64,000 nt of DNA from an uncultured Marinobacter sp. GTDB lineage: Bacteria > Pseudomonadota > Gammaproteobacteria > Pseudomonadales > Oleiphilaceae. The translations under genes and the position numbers were made by a program. Where the stretch lies: positions 62,001 to 126,000 of the forward strand of contig NZ_CAMPJO010000004.1 in assembly GCF_946886895.1 (NCBI RefSeq), written 5' to 3'. Below the pieces are notes generated by a model, which was not told the DNA's origin, ran no database searches, and saw nothing but the letters and a program-made list of their open reading frames with translations. How positions within the stretch are numbered: the first letter of the stretch is position 1; every line of letters begins with the position of its first letter. This document shows positions 25,359 through 34,437 of the stretch, piece by piece.

Positions 25359-26495
25359 ATGGCCGAAGAAAACGACAACAGTCAGGAAAAAACGGAAGAG
25401 GCCACCCCCCGACGACTCGAAAAAGCCCGGGAAGAAGGCCAGACTGCCCGTTCCAAAGAACTGGCCACCATGGCCGTGCTGATGGCGGGCGCCGGCGGCC
25501 TGCTGATGTTTGGTGCCGGCCTCGGGGCGTCACTGGAAGCTGTTATGCGGGACAACTTCGTGATCGAACGTTCCGCCATCTTCGATACCCGGTACATGAG
25601 CCTCCAGCTACTGGCCTCCGCCAAAGAAGCCGCCTTGGGTCTGGCGCCCCTGCTCATCCTGCTACTGATCGCCGCCATCCTCGGCTCCATCGGCATCGGC
25701 GGCCTGCTGTTCAGCGGCAAAGCCATCGCCCCCAAACTCAACCGCATGGACCCGATCAAAGGCCTCGGCCGCATGTTCTCCCTGCGCTCCCTGATCGAAC
25801 TGGTCAAAGCCATCGCCAAAGTCGGCCTGGTCATGGCCGTGGCCATCCTGATCCTCAACCTGCGCACCGACGACCTGCTCAGCATCAGCGAAGAACCTGT
25901 CATCCCGGCGATGGAACACGTGTTGTGGACCCTGGGCTGGAGCTTCTTCCTGCTGTCCTGCGCCACCATTGTGATCGCGCTGATCGACGTTCCCTTCCAG
26001 ATCTTCGATCACCAGAAAAAGCTGCGCATGACCATGCAGGAAGTGAAAGACGAGTACAAGGACACTGAGGGCAAACCGGAGGTCAAGGGCAAGATCCGCC
26101 AGTTGCAGCGGGAAATGGCCCAGCGCCGCATGATGCAGGACGTGCCCACTGCCGACGTGGTCATCACCAACCCGACCCATTATGCGGTGGCTCTGAAATA
26201 CGACCAGAAAGCCATGGGCGCGCCTGTCGTGGTCGCCAAGGGTGCCGACGAAATAGCCTTCAAGATCATGGAAATCGCCCGCGAACACAAAGTCGAAATC
26301 CTGCGGACGCCCCCGCTGACCCGGGCGGTCTACCACAACACCGACATTGGCGAGGAAATCCCCGATGGCCTCTACATGGCCATTGCCCAGGTTCTCGCCT
26401 ATGTGTTCCAGTTGCGGCAGTTCCGCAAGGGCCGTGGACCCAAGCCCGGGATGCCTGATTTACCCATACCTTCTGACTTGCGGCGGGATGTTTGA
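25359..26495 (+). CDS. flhB: FlhB, export specificity switch
   Basis: This 378-aa protein starts at ATG 25359 (MAEENDNSQEKTEEATPRRL). The longer open frame from 25245 would begin inside the inverted repeat and is rejected. Four membrane segments (about 30-210) are followed by the cytoplasmic domain with the self-cleaving NPTH motif (Asn271-Pro272). AVALKYDQKAMGAPVVVAKG and the RAVYHNTDIGEEIP region follow. FlhB changes export from rod/hook to filament subunits when FliK signals. The ribosome binding site is weak (GGGA about 12 bases upstream). Confidence 0.97.
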   Translation: MAEENDNSQEKTEEATPRRLEKAREEGQTARSKELATMAVLMAGAGGLLMFGAGLGASLEAVMRDNFVIERSAIFDTRYMSLQLLASAKEAALGLAPLLILLLIAAILGSIGIGGLLFSGKAIAPKLNRMDPIKGLGRMFSLRSLIELVKAIAKVGLVMAVAILILNLRTDDLLSISEEPVIPAMEHVLWTLGWSFFLLSCATIVIALIDVPFQIFDHQKKLRMTMQEVKDEYKDTEGKPEVKGKIRQLQREMAQRRMMQDVPTADVVITNPTHYAVALKYDQKAMGAPVVVAKGADEIAFKIMEIAREHKVEILRTPPLTRAVYHNTDIGEEIPDGLYMAIAQVLAYVFQLRQFRKGRGPKPGMPDLPIPSDLRRDV

Positions 26496-26510
26496 GTCTG
26501 GTTTCGTTTC

Positions 26511-26538
26511 GTAGCCTTCTCCGAAATCCGCAGGCTAC
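26511..26538. terminator. inverted repeat between convergent flhB and uraA
   Basis: Seven-bp arms GTAGCCT / AGGCTAC (26511-26517, 26532-26538) lie in the 62-base gap between the two convergent genes. There is no clear T-run on either side, so it is at best a weak bidirectional terminator. Confidence 0.35.
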
Positions 26539-26557
26539 CGGAACAGGCGCCGGGTTA

Positions 26558-27814
26558 TCACTCGGCTTTGGCCTCATAAATGGCCTTTCCCCAGGCCTCT
26601 CGGCTGCCGGGGAGTACCAGGTTCAGGACAATGGCCGCCACCGCGCACAGCGCGATGCCCTCCAGATGGCCGAGTACCATGCCTCCGATACCGAAGACCA
26701 GGGTGACACCGACGATGACCAGGTTGCGAGACTGCGACAGGTCCACCTGATGGCGGATCAGTGTGTTCAGCCCCACCACGGCAATGGAGCCGAACAGCAG
26801 GCACAGGATGCCGCCCATGACCGGTACCGGAATGGTCTGCAGCACTGCGCCGAACTTGCCGACGAACGCCAGCACCATGGCAATGCAGGCGGCCCACCAC
26901 ATTACTTTCGGGTTGAAGTTCCTGGTCAGCATCACCGCGCCGGTCACCTCTGAGTAAGTGGTATTGGGCGGGCCACCGAGCATGGAAGCGGCGCTGGTGG
27001 CCAGGCCGTCGCCCAGCAGGGTGCGATGCAGCCCGGGTTTTTCCAGGTAGTTCTTGCGGGTGACGTTGCCGATGGCCAGCACGTCGCCGATGTGTTCGAT
27101 GGCCGGAGCGATGGCGACCGGGATCATGAACAGAACCGCGCCCCAGCTGAATTCCGGGGCCACGAAGTTGGGCATTGCAAGCCACGGCGCTTCACGGATC
27201 GGGGTGAGGTCAACGATGCCGGCAAAGGCGGACAGTATGTAGCCGGTGATCACGCCGAACATGATTGGGATCAGGCGGAAGATGCCCCGGGCCCAGACCG
27301 ACATGATGATGGTCACCAACAGCGAAATCATGGCGATCCAGATGGCGGTGTCGTGGGGGATCAGTTGCGTGGCACCGTCACCGCTGCGACCGGATGCCAT
27401 GTGGACCGCTACCGGTGCCAGGCCCAGGCCGATGGTCATGATCACCGGGCCGATCACCACCGGTGGCAGCAGGCGGCGAATGAAGCCGGTCCCCTTCAAG
27501 CGCACGAGACCGCTGAGCACCACATACAGGATGCCCGCCGCCATCAGGCCGCCCAGGGTTTCTTCCATGCCGAATTTGCCCTTGGAGGCCAGGACCGGGG
27601 CGATGAAGGCAAAGGATGAGGCCAGGAAGATGGGAATCTGGCCGCCGGTCACCACGTGGAAGATCAGGGTGCCCAGGCCGGCGGTGAACAGGGCCACGTT
27701 GGGGTCCAGGCCGGTAATCAGCGGCATCAGAACCAGGGCGCCGAAGGCCACCAGCAGCATCTGGGAGCCGGCGATGGCCTGTTTCCAGACCGGGTCGTTG
27801 GAATGGTCCTGCAT
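26558..27814 (-). CDS. uraA: uracil permease (NCS2 family)
   Basis: This 418-aa protein has about 14 hydrophobic segments and NCS2 signatures: MLLVAFGALVLMPLITGLDPN at the start, FIAPVLASKG, the substrate-site segment VAIAPAIEHIGDVLAIG, and GGPPNTTYSEVTGAVMLTRN. It imports uracil with protons. It lies 2 bases after upp in the same direction, forming the usual upp-uraA salvage operon. This operon sits in reverse between flhB and flhA, unrelated in role to the flagellar genes. Confidence 0.96.
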   Translation of the reverse strand: MQDHSNDPVWKQAIAGSQMLLVAFGALVLMPLITGLDPNVALFTAGLGTLIFHVVTGGQIPIFLASSFAFIAPVLASKGKFGMEETLGGLMAAGILYVVLSGLVRLKGTGFIRRLLPPVVIGPVIMTIGLGLAPVAVHMASGRSGDGATQLIPHDTAIWIAMISLLVTIIMSVWARGIFRLIPIMFGVITGYILSAFAGIVDLTPIREAPWLAMPNFVAPEFSWGAVLFMIPVAIAPAIEHIGDVLAIGNVTRKNYLEKPGLHRTLLGDGLATSAASMLGGPPNTTYSEVTGAVMLTRNFNPKVMWWAACIAMVLAFVGKFGAVLQTIPVPVMGGILCLLFGSIAVVGLNTLIRHQVDLSQSRNLVIVGVTLVFGIGGMVLGHLEGIALCAVAAIVLNLVLPGSREAWGKAIYEAKAE

Positions 27815-27816
27815 GG

Positions 27817-28455
27817 TTATACGTCCTTCTGCTTGGTACCAAAGATTTTGTCGCCGGCATCGCCGAGACCCGGGAGGATATAGCCTTTGTCGTTCAGGCG
27901 CTCGTCAATGGAGGCGGTATAGATGGACACGTCCGGGTGTTTTTCCAGCACTTTTTCCACGCCTTCCGGCGCGGCAACCAGAACCAGGGCACGGATTTCC
28001 GTGCTCCCGGCTTTTTTGAGCAGGTCGATGGTGGAAATCATCGAGCCGCCGGTGGCCAGCATCGGATCAACGATCAGCGCCATGCGCTGGTCCAGCTCGC
28101 CAACCAGTTTTTCCAGGTAGGTACTGGCTTCCAGGGTTTCCTCATTGCGGATCTGGCCCACCACGCTTACCCGGGCCACCGGAATCAGGCTCAGTACGCC
28201 ATCCAGCATGCCCAGACCGGCGCGCAGGATGGGCACAATGGTGACCTTCTTGCCGTGGATCTGCTCCACCGTCACGGGGCCCGCCCAGCCGGCAATGGTT
28301 TTTTCCTGAAGGGTGAAGTCCTTGGTGGCCTCGTAGGTCAGCAGGGCGCCAACTTCCTGTGCCAGCTCACGAAAATTCTTGGTGCTGATATCCGCCCGGC
28401 GCATGATGCCGAGTTTGTGCCGGATCAGGGGGTGCTTTACCTCGTGGATAGGCAT
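27817..28455 (-). CDS. upp: uracil phosphoribosyltransferase
   Basis: This 212-aa enzyme converts uracil and PRPP to UMP. The start at 28455 ([19 protein letters not shown]) is chosen because AGGTGATC precedes it and family members begin this way; the frame is open 24 codons further upstream. The PRPP loop [22 protein letters not shown] and the uracil-site end [17 protein letters not shown] are present. It is first in the upp-uraA operon and divergent from flhA. Confidence 0.97.
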   Translation of the reverse strand: MPIHEVKHPLIRHKLGIMRRADISTKNFRELAQEVGALLTYEATKDFTLQEKTIAGWAGPVTVEQIHGKKVTIVPILRAGLGMLDGVLSLIPVARVSVVGQIRNEETLEASTYLEKLVGELDQRMALIVDPMLATGGSMISTIDLLKKAGSTEIRALVLVAAPEGVEKVLEKHPDVSIYTASIDERLNDKGYILPGLGDAGDKIFGTKQKDV

Positions 28456-28576
28456 GGGGATCACCTGTGTGTCGGGTTGAGGGTTCAGTGTCACGATCAA
28501 ATGGCGCAAGGATACCGCATCTGGCAAGTCGAGTCAGGCGGGCCGGGCCGGGGTGCCAGTGAAGTTCCGCGAAGAG

Positions 28577-28593
28577 TGGTATGGATCTTGCCG
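28577..28593 (+). promoter_or_regulatory. sigma-54 promoter of flhA
   Basis: TGGTATGGATCTTGCCG has GG (28578-28579) and GC (28590-28591) with a 10-base spacer and CTTGC at -12. The -24 block is less perfect (TGGTAT). It lies about 85 bases before the flhA ATG in the upp/flhA divergent gap. Confidence 0.65.
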
Positions 28594-28675
28594 TATTCCG
28601 GTCAGATGATGCGTAAGCGTCAGATTTTCGACCGTACCGCGCCAGCAGGCACAGCCAATCGGAGACGTTTCCGGC

Positions 28676-30856
28676 ATGGACAGAACGCTCGTCCTTAACA
28701 ATGTCAAATCCCTGACGCACGCTAACCTGGGTGTGCCCATCATGTTGATGGGGTTGCTGGGCATGATGATTCTGCCCGTGCCGGCGTTTCTGCTGGACGT
28801 GTTTTTCACCTTCAATATCACCCTGTCGATCGTCATTCTGCTGGTGTGCGTGTATGCCCTCCGGCCCATGGAGTTTGCCTCATTTCCCACCGTGCTGCTG
28901 GTGGCCACACTGTTGCGGCTGGCCCTGAACGTGGCCTCGACCCGGATTGTCCTGCTCGAGGGGCATGAGGGCGGTGATGCCGCGGGCAAAGTGATCCAGT
29001 CATTCGGTGAGGTCCTGATCGGCGGTAACTACGCGGTTGGCCTGGTGGTGTTCGCCATTCTGATGATCATCAACTTCCTGGTGGTCACCAAGGGTGCCGG
29101 CCGGGTGTCGGAAGTCAGTGCCCGCTTTACCCTGGATGCGATGCCCGGCAAGCAGATGGCCATCGATGCCGACCTGAACGCCGGCCTGGTCAATCAGGAG
29201 GAAGCCAAGCATCGTCGCGCCGAGATCGCCCAGGAGGCGGACTTCTACGGCTCCATGGACGGTGCCTCCAAGTTTGTGAAGGGCGATGCCGTCGCCGGTC
29301 TGCTGATTCTTGCCATTAACCTTATCGGCGGTGTGGCCATCGGTATGCTGCAACACGGTCTGGACTTTGGTCTGGCCATGGAGCGGTATGCGCTGCTGAC
29401 CATTGGTGACGGTCTGGTTGCCCAGATTCCGTCGCTGCTGTTGTCTACCTCCGCGGCGATCATGGTCACCCGGGTTACGTCCAGCCAGGATATGGGCGGG
29501 CAGATCCTGCACCAGATGTTCAGCGCGCCCAAGGCGCTGGCGATTGCCGCTGCCATTCTGATTATTCTGGGCCTGATTCCGGGCATGCCCCATGTGGCGT
29601 TTCTCGGCCTGGGTGCGCTGGCTGCGGCGGCGGCCTGGTATATCTGGAAGCGTGAGCGGCAGACCGTGGAAGAGGAAAGCGTCTTTCCGGCCCGTGGCGG
29701 CGCCGGTGGCACCCGCCCGGCCCAGGGGCGCGATCTGCCGCCCGGTGGCGATGGCGGCGGTGAGCCATCCCGGTCATTGCCGGCCCCGGGCGAGACCCGG
29801 GAACTGGGCTGGGACGATGTGGCTACCGTGGACATTGTGGGCCTGGAAGTGGGGTATCGCCTGATTCCGCTGGTCGACAAGTCCCAGGGGGGCCAGTTGC
29901 TCAGCCGTATCAAGGGGGTCCGCAAGAAATTGTCCCAGGACCTGGGCTTTCTCATGCCGTCGGTACACATCCGCGACAACCTCGACCTGATGCCCAACGT
30001 GTACCGAATTACCCTGATGGGGGTCACCCTGGCCGAAGCGGAGATCCACCCGGACCGCGAGCTGGCCATTGATCCAGGCCAGGTGTTCGGCAAGGTGGAG
30101 GGCATTGAAGGCAAGGACCCGGCGTTTGGGCTTGATGCCTGCTGGATTGAGCCAACCCGGAAAGATCAGGCCCAGACTCTCGGCTACACCGTGGTGGATG
30201 CCAGCACGGTGGTGGCAACCCATCTGAATCAGGTGCTGCAAAAGCACGCCCATGAACTGCTGGGTCACGAAGAAGTCCAGAAGTGGCTGGACCAGCTCGA
30301 GAAAGTGTCGCCGAAACTGGCGGAGGAGCTGGTGCCGACCACCGTATCCATCAGTCTGCTGCTGAAAGTCCTGCAGAACCTGCTCCGGGAGGAAGTGCCC
30401 ATCCGCGACATGCGCTCCATTGCCGAGTCCATTGTCAACGTGCATCCCAAGAGCCAGGACCCGAAATTGCTGACCACGGTGGCCCGGCAGGCGCTGCGCC
30501 GGATGATCGTGCAGAGCATCTGTGGCAACGAGTCCGAGATACCGGTGATCACCCTGGATCCGGATCTGGAACAGTTATTGCTGAAGTCTGTTCAGCAGAG
30601 TCAACAATCCGGCGGTCAGGAAGACATTGGCCTGGTTCTGGAGCCGAACATGGTGGAGAAGCTGCAGCGCTCACTGCAGGAGAGCGTGCAGCGGCAGGAA
30701 ATGCTGGGTAAGCCGGCGATCCTGCTGGTGTCAGGCCCGTTGAGGCCGGTGCTGGCGAAGTTCGCCAGTTACGGGGTGGAACGGTTGCACGTGCTGTCTT
30801 ACCAGGAAGTGCCGGATAACAAACAGATAACGATTGTGGCGTCCGTTGGCCAGTAA
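28676..30856 (+). CDS. flhA: FlhA, export-gate subunit
   Basis: This 726-aa protein has eight membrane segments (about 20-330) and the FHIPEP signature around residues 142-200 (SEVSARFTLDAMPGKQMAID). A large cytoplasmic domain (about 390-726) docks chaperones and substrates. It is slightly longer than usual because a Gly/Pro-rich linker (about 340-380, RGGAGGTRPAQG through PAPGETR) joins the membrane and cytoplasmic parts. GGAGA lies 10 bases before the ATG. It begins the flhA-flhF-fleN-fliA group. Confidence 0.98.
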   Translation: MDRTLVLNNVKSLTHANLGVPIMLMGLLGMMILPVPAFLLDVFFTFNITLSIVILLVCVYALRPMEFASFPTVLLVATLLRLALNVASTRIVLLEGHEGGDAAGKVIQSFGEVLIGGNYAVGLVVFAILMIINFLVVTKGAGRVSEVSARFTLDAMPGKQMAIDADLNAGLVNQEEAKHRRAEIAQEADFYGSMDGASKFVKGDAVAGLLILAINLIGGVAIGMLQHGLDFGLAMERYALLTIGDGLVAQIPSLLLSTSAAIMVTRVTSSQDMGGQILHQMFSAPKALAIAAAILIILGLIPGMPHVAFLGLGALAAAAAWYIWKRERQTVEEESVFPARGGAGGTRPAQGRDLPPGGDGGGEPSRSLPAPGETRELGWDDVATVDIVGLEVGYRLIPLVDKSQGGQLLSRIKGVRKKLSQDLGFLMPSVHIRDNLDLMPNVYRITLMGVTLAEAEIHPDRELAIDPGQVFGKVEGIEGKDPAFGLDACWIEPTRKDQAQTLGYTVVDASTVVATHLNQVLQKHAHELLGHEEVQKWLDQLEKVSPKLAEELVPTTVSISLLLKVLQNLLREEVPIRDMRSIAESIVNVHPKSQDPKLLTTVARQALRRMIVQSICGNESEIPVITLDPDLEQLLLKSVQQSQQSGGQEDIGLVLEPNMVEKLQRSLQESVQRQEMLGKPAILLVSGPLRPVLAKFASYGVERLHVLSYQEVPDNKQITIVASVGQ

Positions 30857-30916
30857 CGGCTCGGATGACAATGCGGACAGCGCCGGCACGGCGTTGCCGG
30901 TGGAGGATGAACGATC

Positions 30917-32215
30917 ATGAAAGTAAAACGGTTTTTTGCCCAGAGCATGGCAGAGGCGCTGAAACAGGTCAGTGAACAGATGGGACCAGACGCCGTGATT
31001 CTCTCCAACCGCAAGGTGGACGGCGGTGTCGAAATCGTGACAGCGCTGGACTATGACGAGAATATGGCACGTCAGCGATTGGGCGACCGGGCCGGCGAGG
31101 CCACCAACGGGTCCCGGCTGGCGGAAATGCAGGCCGAGCAGCACCGGCGTCTGGAAGACGAACTCAACCGGTCCCGCGAGCGGATTCGTGGTGTTCGTGA
31201 AAAGCGGGCAGCGAGAGGTGAGCGCTACGCCGATGCCTCGCTGGCAGGCTTGCAGGAGGCGGCGGAAGCGTTTGATCAGCCCGGGCCGCGGGCTCATGGC
31301 AGTGATCAGGAGTACGCCGACGAGCTGGCCCGCATGCGGGCGGATATCCGTTCGCTGAAAGATCTGATGGGCGGTCGCCAGAATGCGCCGGCCACACCGG
31401 AAAAACCGGCCAGCAATGCCGTGCAGCAACGGCTTGCGGAGCGCCTTCAGGAGTTTGGTCTGAGCAGCCACCTGGCCGCTTCGCTGTCGCGCCGTCACAA
31501 GGGCGGTCGGCTTGAAGACGGCTGGAAGCAGTCCCTGAAAATGCTGGCCACCGGCGTACGGACATCCCGCCGGGAATGGCTGGATGAAGGCGGCGTGTAC
31601 GCCCTGGTCGGGCCGACCGGTTCCGGCAAAACCACCACCATCGGCAAGCTGGCGGCTCGCCATGTGCTGCGCCACGGTTCGGATTCCCTGGCACTGGTGA
31701 CCACGGATCGCTATCGGGTGGCGGCTCACGAACAGCTGTTTGTGTTTGGCCGGATTCTGAATGTGCCGGTTCGGGTGGTGGATGAGAGTCACTCACTGGA
31801 CGATATTCTTGACGAACTTTCGGACCGTCATCTGGTGCTGATTGATACCGCGGGCCTGACCAGTTCCGACAAAGGCTACCAGGAACAGCTCGCGGAATTG
31901 GCACGCAGCCACCATAATATTCGTACCCATCTGGTGGTTTCCGCAACGAGCCAGCCGCGTATCATGAAATCGGTGTGGCATTGCTATAAGATGGCCAATC
32001 TTGCGGGCTGCGTGATGACCAAGATCGACGAAGCCCTGACGCTCGGAGAGTCACTGGGCTTTGTGATGGAAACCAGTCTGCCGGTGGCCTATTTCACGGA
32101 TGGCCAGAAGATTCCCGAGGACCTGCACCATGCCGAAGCGATTCCGCTGGTGCGCCTGGCCGTGGAGCGGCTGAAAACACTCCAGCAACAACAGGCGGTC
32201 GCAGAGGGAGCCTGA
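30917..32215 (+). CDS. flhF: FlhF, polar flagellum placement GTPase
   Basis: This 432-aa SRP-type GTPase has an N-terminal basic B domain (about 1-150) and an NG domain with P-loop GPTGSGKTTTIGKL at about 231-244. The LIDTAGL G3 motif and MTKIDEA complete the nucleotide site. FlhF marks the cell pole where the flagellum is built and recruits FliF. FleN follows 72 bases later. Together they indicate a single or few polar flagella. Confidence 0.97.
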   Translation: MKVKRFFAQSMAEALKQVSEQMGPDAVILSNRKVDGGVEIVTALDYDENMARQRLGDRAGEATNGSRLAEMQAEQHRRLEDELNRSRERIRGVREKRAARGERYADASLAGLQEAAEAFDQPGPRAHGSDQEYADELARMRADIRSLKDLMGGRQNAPATPEKPASNAVQQRLAERLQEFGLSSHLAASLSRRHKGGRLEDGWKQSLKMLATGVRTSRREWLDEGGVYALVGPTGSGKTTTIGKLAARHVLRHGSDSLALVTTDRYRVAAHEQLFVFGRILNVPVRVVDESHSLDDILDELSDRHLVLIDTAGLTSSDKGYQEQLAELARSHHNIRTHLVVSATSQPRIMKSVWHCYKMANLAGCVMTKIDEALTLGESLGFVMETSLPVAYFTDGQKIPEDLHHAEAIPLVRLAVERLKTLQQQQAVAEGA

Positions 32216-32287
32216 GGCCCGACGGTTCAGCAGTCCGGTGGCGGAGCAGGCACTGCGCGCCAGAGGTGGTGAGAGACTGGATACACT

Positions 32288-33100
32288 ATGAGCAGAGCAC
32301 ACCCGGTACAGGTGATTGCGGTTTCCGGCGGCAAGGGCGGCGTCGGCAAGAGTAACGTGTCGGTGAACCTCGGTATTGCCCTGGCCCAGAAGGGCCGTCG
32401 GGTGGTGCTGCTGGATGCGGATCTTGGCCTCGCGAATATTGATGTGCTGCTGGGCCTCACGGCCAAGCGGAACATTCAGGATGTTTTGGCCGGCGACTGC
32501 GAGCTCCGGGACGTGCTGGTGGAAGGACCCGGGGGCATTAAAATTGTTCCGGCATCCTCCGGTACTCAACGCATGACCCAGCTCAGCGCCATGGAGCATG
32601 CCGGCCTCATTAACGCATTCAGCGAACTGGGCGACCAGATCGATGTCCTGATCGTTGATACGGCAGCGGGCATTTCCGAATCGGTGGTGAGCTTTCTCAG
32701 GGCTTCCCAGGAGCTGCTTCTGGTGGTGTGCGACGAGCCCACGTCCATCACCGACTGTTACGCCCTGATCAAACTGATGAACCGTGACTACGGCACCAAC
32801 CGCTTCCGCATTCTCGCCAACCAGGTCCGCAATGAGCAGGAGGGGCGTCATCTGTTCGAAAAACTGACCCGTGTCACCGAGCGCTTTCTTGATGTCGCAC
32901 TACAATATGTGGGTATGGTGCCCTACGACGAGGCGGTCAAAAAAGCGGTTCAGCGCCAGCGAGCGGTTCTGGATGCCTACCCCCGGGCGAAGGCGTCCCT
33001 GGCCATAAAGGCACTGGCGGAGAAAGTGGATAGCTGGCCGCTGCCATCGTCGCCCAGGGGTCACCTGGAGTTTTTTGTCGAGCGGCTCGTCGAAGTCTGA
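32288..33100 (+). CDS. fleN: FleN (FlhG), MinD-like flagellar number regulator
   Basis: This 270-aa ParA/MinD-type ATPase has deviant Walker A SGGKGGVGKSNVSVNLG (about 13-29). LLDADLGLANIDVLLGL and DVLIVDTAAGISESV also match FlhG/FleN. It dimerises with ATP at the membrane and binds FleQ to limit expression, keeping flagellar number low. It is transcribed with flhF and followed by fliA. The call is secure from sequence and order. Confidence 0.97.
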   Translation: MSRAHPVQVIAVSGGKGGVGKSNVSVNLGIALAQKGRRVVLLDADLGLANIDVLLGLTAKRNIQDVLAGDCELRDVLVEGPGGIKIVPASSGTQRMTQLSAMEHAGLINAFSELGDQIDVLIVDTAAGISESVVSFLRASQELLLVVCDEPTSITDCYALIKLMNRDYGTNRFRILANQVRNEQEGRHLFEKLTRVTERFLDVALQYVGMVPYDEAVKKAVQRQRAVLDAYPRAKASLAIKALAEKVDSWPLPSSPRGHLEFFVERLVEV

Positions 33101-33131
33101 AGCAAATCCAGTCGAATAAAAAACCGGATAC

Positions 33132-33869
33132 ATGACATTGGCGAAACACCTGGGAATCTATAACCAGTCTGGTGCCAAGGGCGCGTCTGAACTGATTGAG
33201 ACGCATGCGCCGCTGGTCAAGAAAATAGCCCTTCACCTGATGGTCCGGTTGCCGGCGTCCGTGCAGCTCGAGGACCTGATGCAGGCCGGTATGATTGGTC
33301 TGCTGGAAGCCGCGCAGCGCTACAGCGCCGCCAAGGGGGCAACCTTCGAAACCTACGCGGGTATCCGCATCCGTGGCGCCATGGTGGATGAGATCCGCAA
33401 GGGCGACTGGGTACCCCGCTCCGTTCACCGCAATGCCCGTCGTATTGCCAGCGCCATCAAGGTGGTGGAAGACCGTCTGGGGCGGGAAGCCCAGGATGGC
33501 GAAGTAGCCGCAGAGCTGGGGATGGAGCTGTCGGATTACCACGCCTCCCTCTCCGATGCCACCAGCGGACGACTTTTTAGCCTGGATGAGCTCAATGAAT
33601 CCGGTGAGCTGCCGATAGAAGAATCAGAGACCAGTGATAATCCACTGGACGGCCTGTCTTCGGACTCGTTCCGTCGCCACTTGGCAGAGGCGATCGAGGA
33701 CCTTCCCGAGCGGGAGAAGCTGGTGTTGAGTCTGTACTATCAGGACGAACTCAATCTGAAGGAAATCGGCGCTGTGCTCGGCGTCAGCGAAAGCCGGGTG
33801 AGCCAGATTCACAGCCAGTCAGCGCTTCGACTCAGGGGGCGGCTGGCCGGGTGGCGTCAGGACCCGTAG
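33132..33869 (+). CDS. fliA: FliA, sigma-28 factor
   Basis: This 245-aa sigma factor has region 2 (LMVRLPASVQLEDLMQAGMIGLLEA through GAMVDEIRKGDWVPRSVHR), region 3 (about 105-150) and region 4 with LVLSLYYQDELNLKEIGAVL and GVSESRVSQIHSQSALRLR. It transcribes late genes such as flagellin and chemotaxis genes when FlgM is exported. No flgM or flagellin lies in this window. It is the last gene of the flhA-F-fleN-fliA set. Confidence 0.98.
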   Translation: MTLAKHLGIYNQSGAKGASELIETHAPLVKKIALHLMVRLPASVQLEDLMQAGMIGLLEAAQRYSAAKGATFETYAGIRIRGAMVDEIRKGDWVPRSVHRNARRIASAIKVVEDRLGREAQDGEVAAELGMELSDYHASLSDATSGRLFSLDELNESGELPIEESETSDNPLDGLSSDSFRRHLAEAIEDLPEREKLVLSLYYQDELNLKEIGAVLGVSESRVSQIHSQSALRLRGRLAGWRQDP

Positions 33870-33921
33870 AGCTGATGATTTCCGGCCGGGGAGTGTGTCG
33901 GCGCATGGCCCGTCTGTAGTT

Positions 33922-33953
33922 TTTGGTAACCGGTGCTTTACAACCGGACCAAA
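33922..33953. other. hairpin-forming sequence between fliA and cheY
   Basis: TTTGGT (33922-33927) pairs with ACCAAA (33948-33953), and CCGG (33930-33933) with CCGG (33944-33947), leaving a two-base bulge and a 10-base loop. No T-run follows on the plus strand. It may separate fliA from the cheY transcript. No confident promoter was seen in the 174-base gap. Confidence 0.4.
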
Positions 33954-34043
33954 GGCCTGACAATAAGCCCTTGAACCAGCGGCCTGCCAGACTTCGGGCG
34001 CGAAGGCCAAACGAATTCCGGGTGCGACTAACTGGAGGTCCCA

Positions 34044-34427
34044 TTGGACAAAAACATGAAAATTCTCATCGTGGACGACTTTTCCACGATGCGACGGATC
34101 ATCAAGAACCTGCTGCGTGATCTGGGCTTCACCAATACCGACGAAGCAGACGACGGTAATACGGCGTTGCCCATGCTCAAAAGCGGCAAGTACGATTTTC
34201 TGGTGACCGACTGGAACATGCCGGGCATGTCTGGCTTTGACCTGCTGAAGGCCGTTCGTGCCGACGAAAACCTGAAAACCCTGCCGGTGTTGATGGTGAC
34301 GGCGGAGGCCAAGCGGGACCAGATCGTGGCGGCGGCCCAGGCCGGTGTCAACGGTTATGTCGTCAAGCCGTTTACCGCCGCGGTTCTCAAGGAAAAGATC
34401 GAAAAGATCTTTGAACGAATCCAGTAA
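34044..34427 (+). CDS. cheY: CheY, chemotaxis response regulator
   Basis: This 127-aa single receiver domain has the acidic pair Asp11-Asp12, phosphoacceptor Asp56 ([13 protein letters not shown]), and the switch residues in [10 protein letters not shown] and VVKPF. The start is TTG 34044 ([10 protein letters not shown]) because GGAGG lies 7 bases before it; the ATG at 34056 would be 19 bases away. CheY-phosphate binds the FliM N-terminal peptide encoded at 21350. The cheYZAB genes form one operon with motCD. Confidence 0.97.
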   Translation: MDKNMKILIVDDFSTMRRIIKNLLRDLGFTNTDEADDGNTALPMLKSGKYDFLVTDWNMPGMSGFDLLKAVRADENLKTLPVLMVTAEAKRDQIVAAAQAGVNGYVVKPFTAAVLKEKIEKIFERIQ

Positions 34428-34437
34428 CAGAGGTCGG

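Noticed and set aside
30870..30905. CCGGCACGGCGTTGCCGG before flhF, resembling a sigma-54 promoter
   Set aside because: The GG to GC distance is 9 bases, not 10, and sigma-54 spacing is strict; the match comes from a small palindrome.
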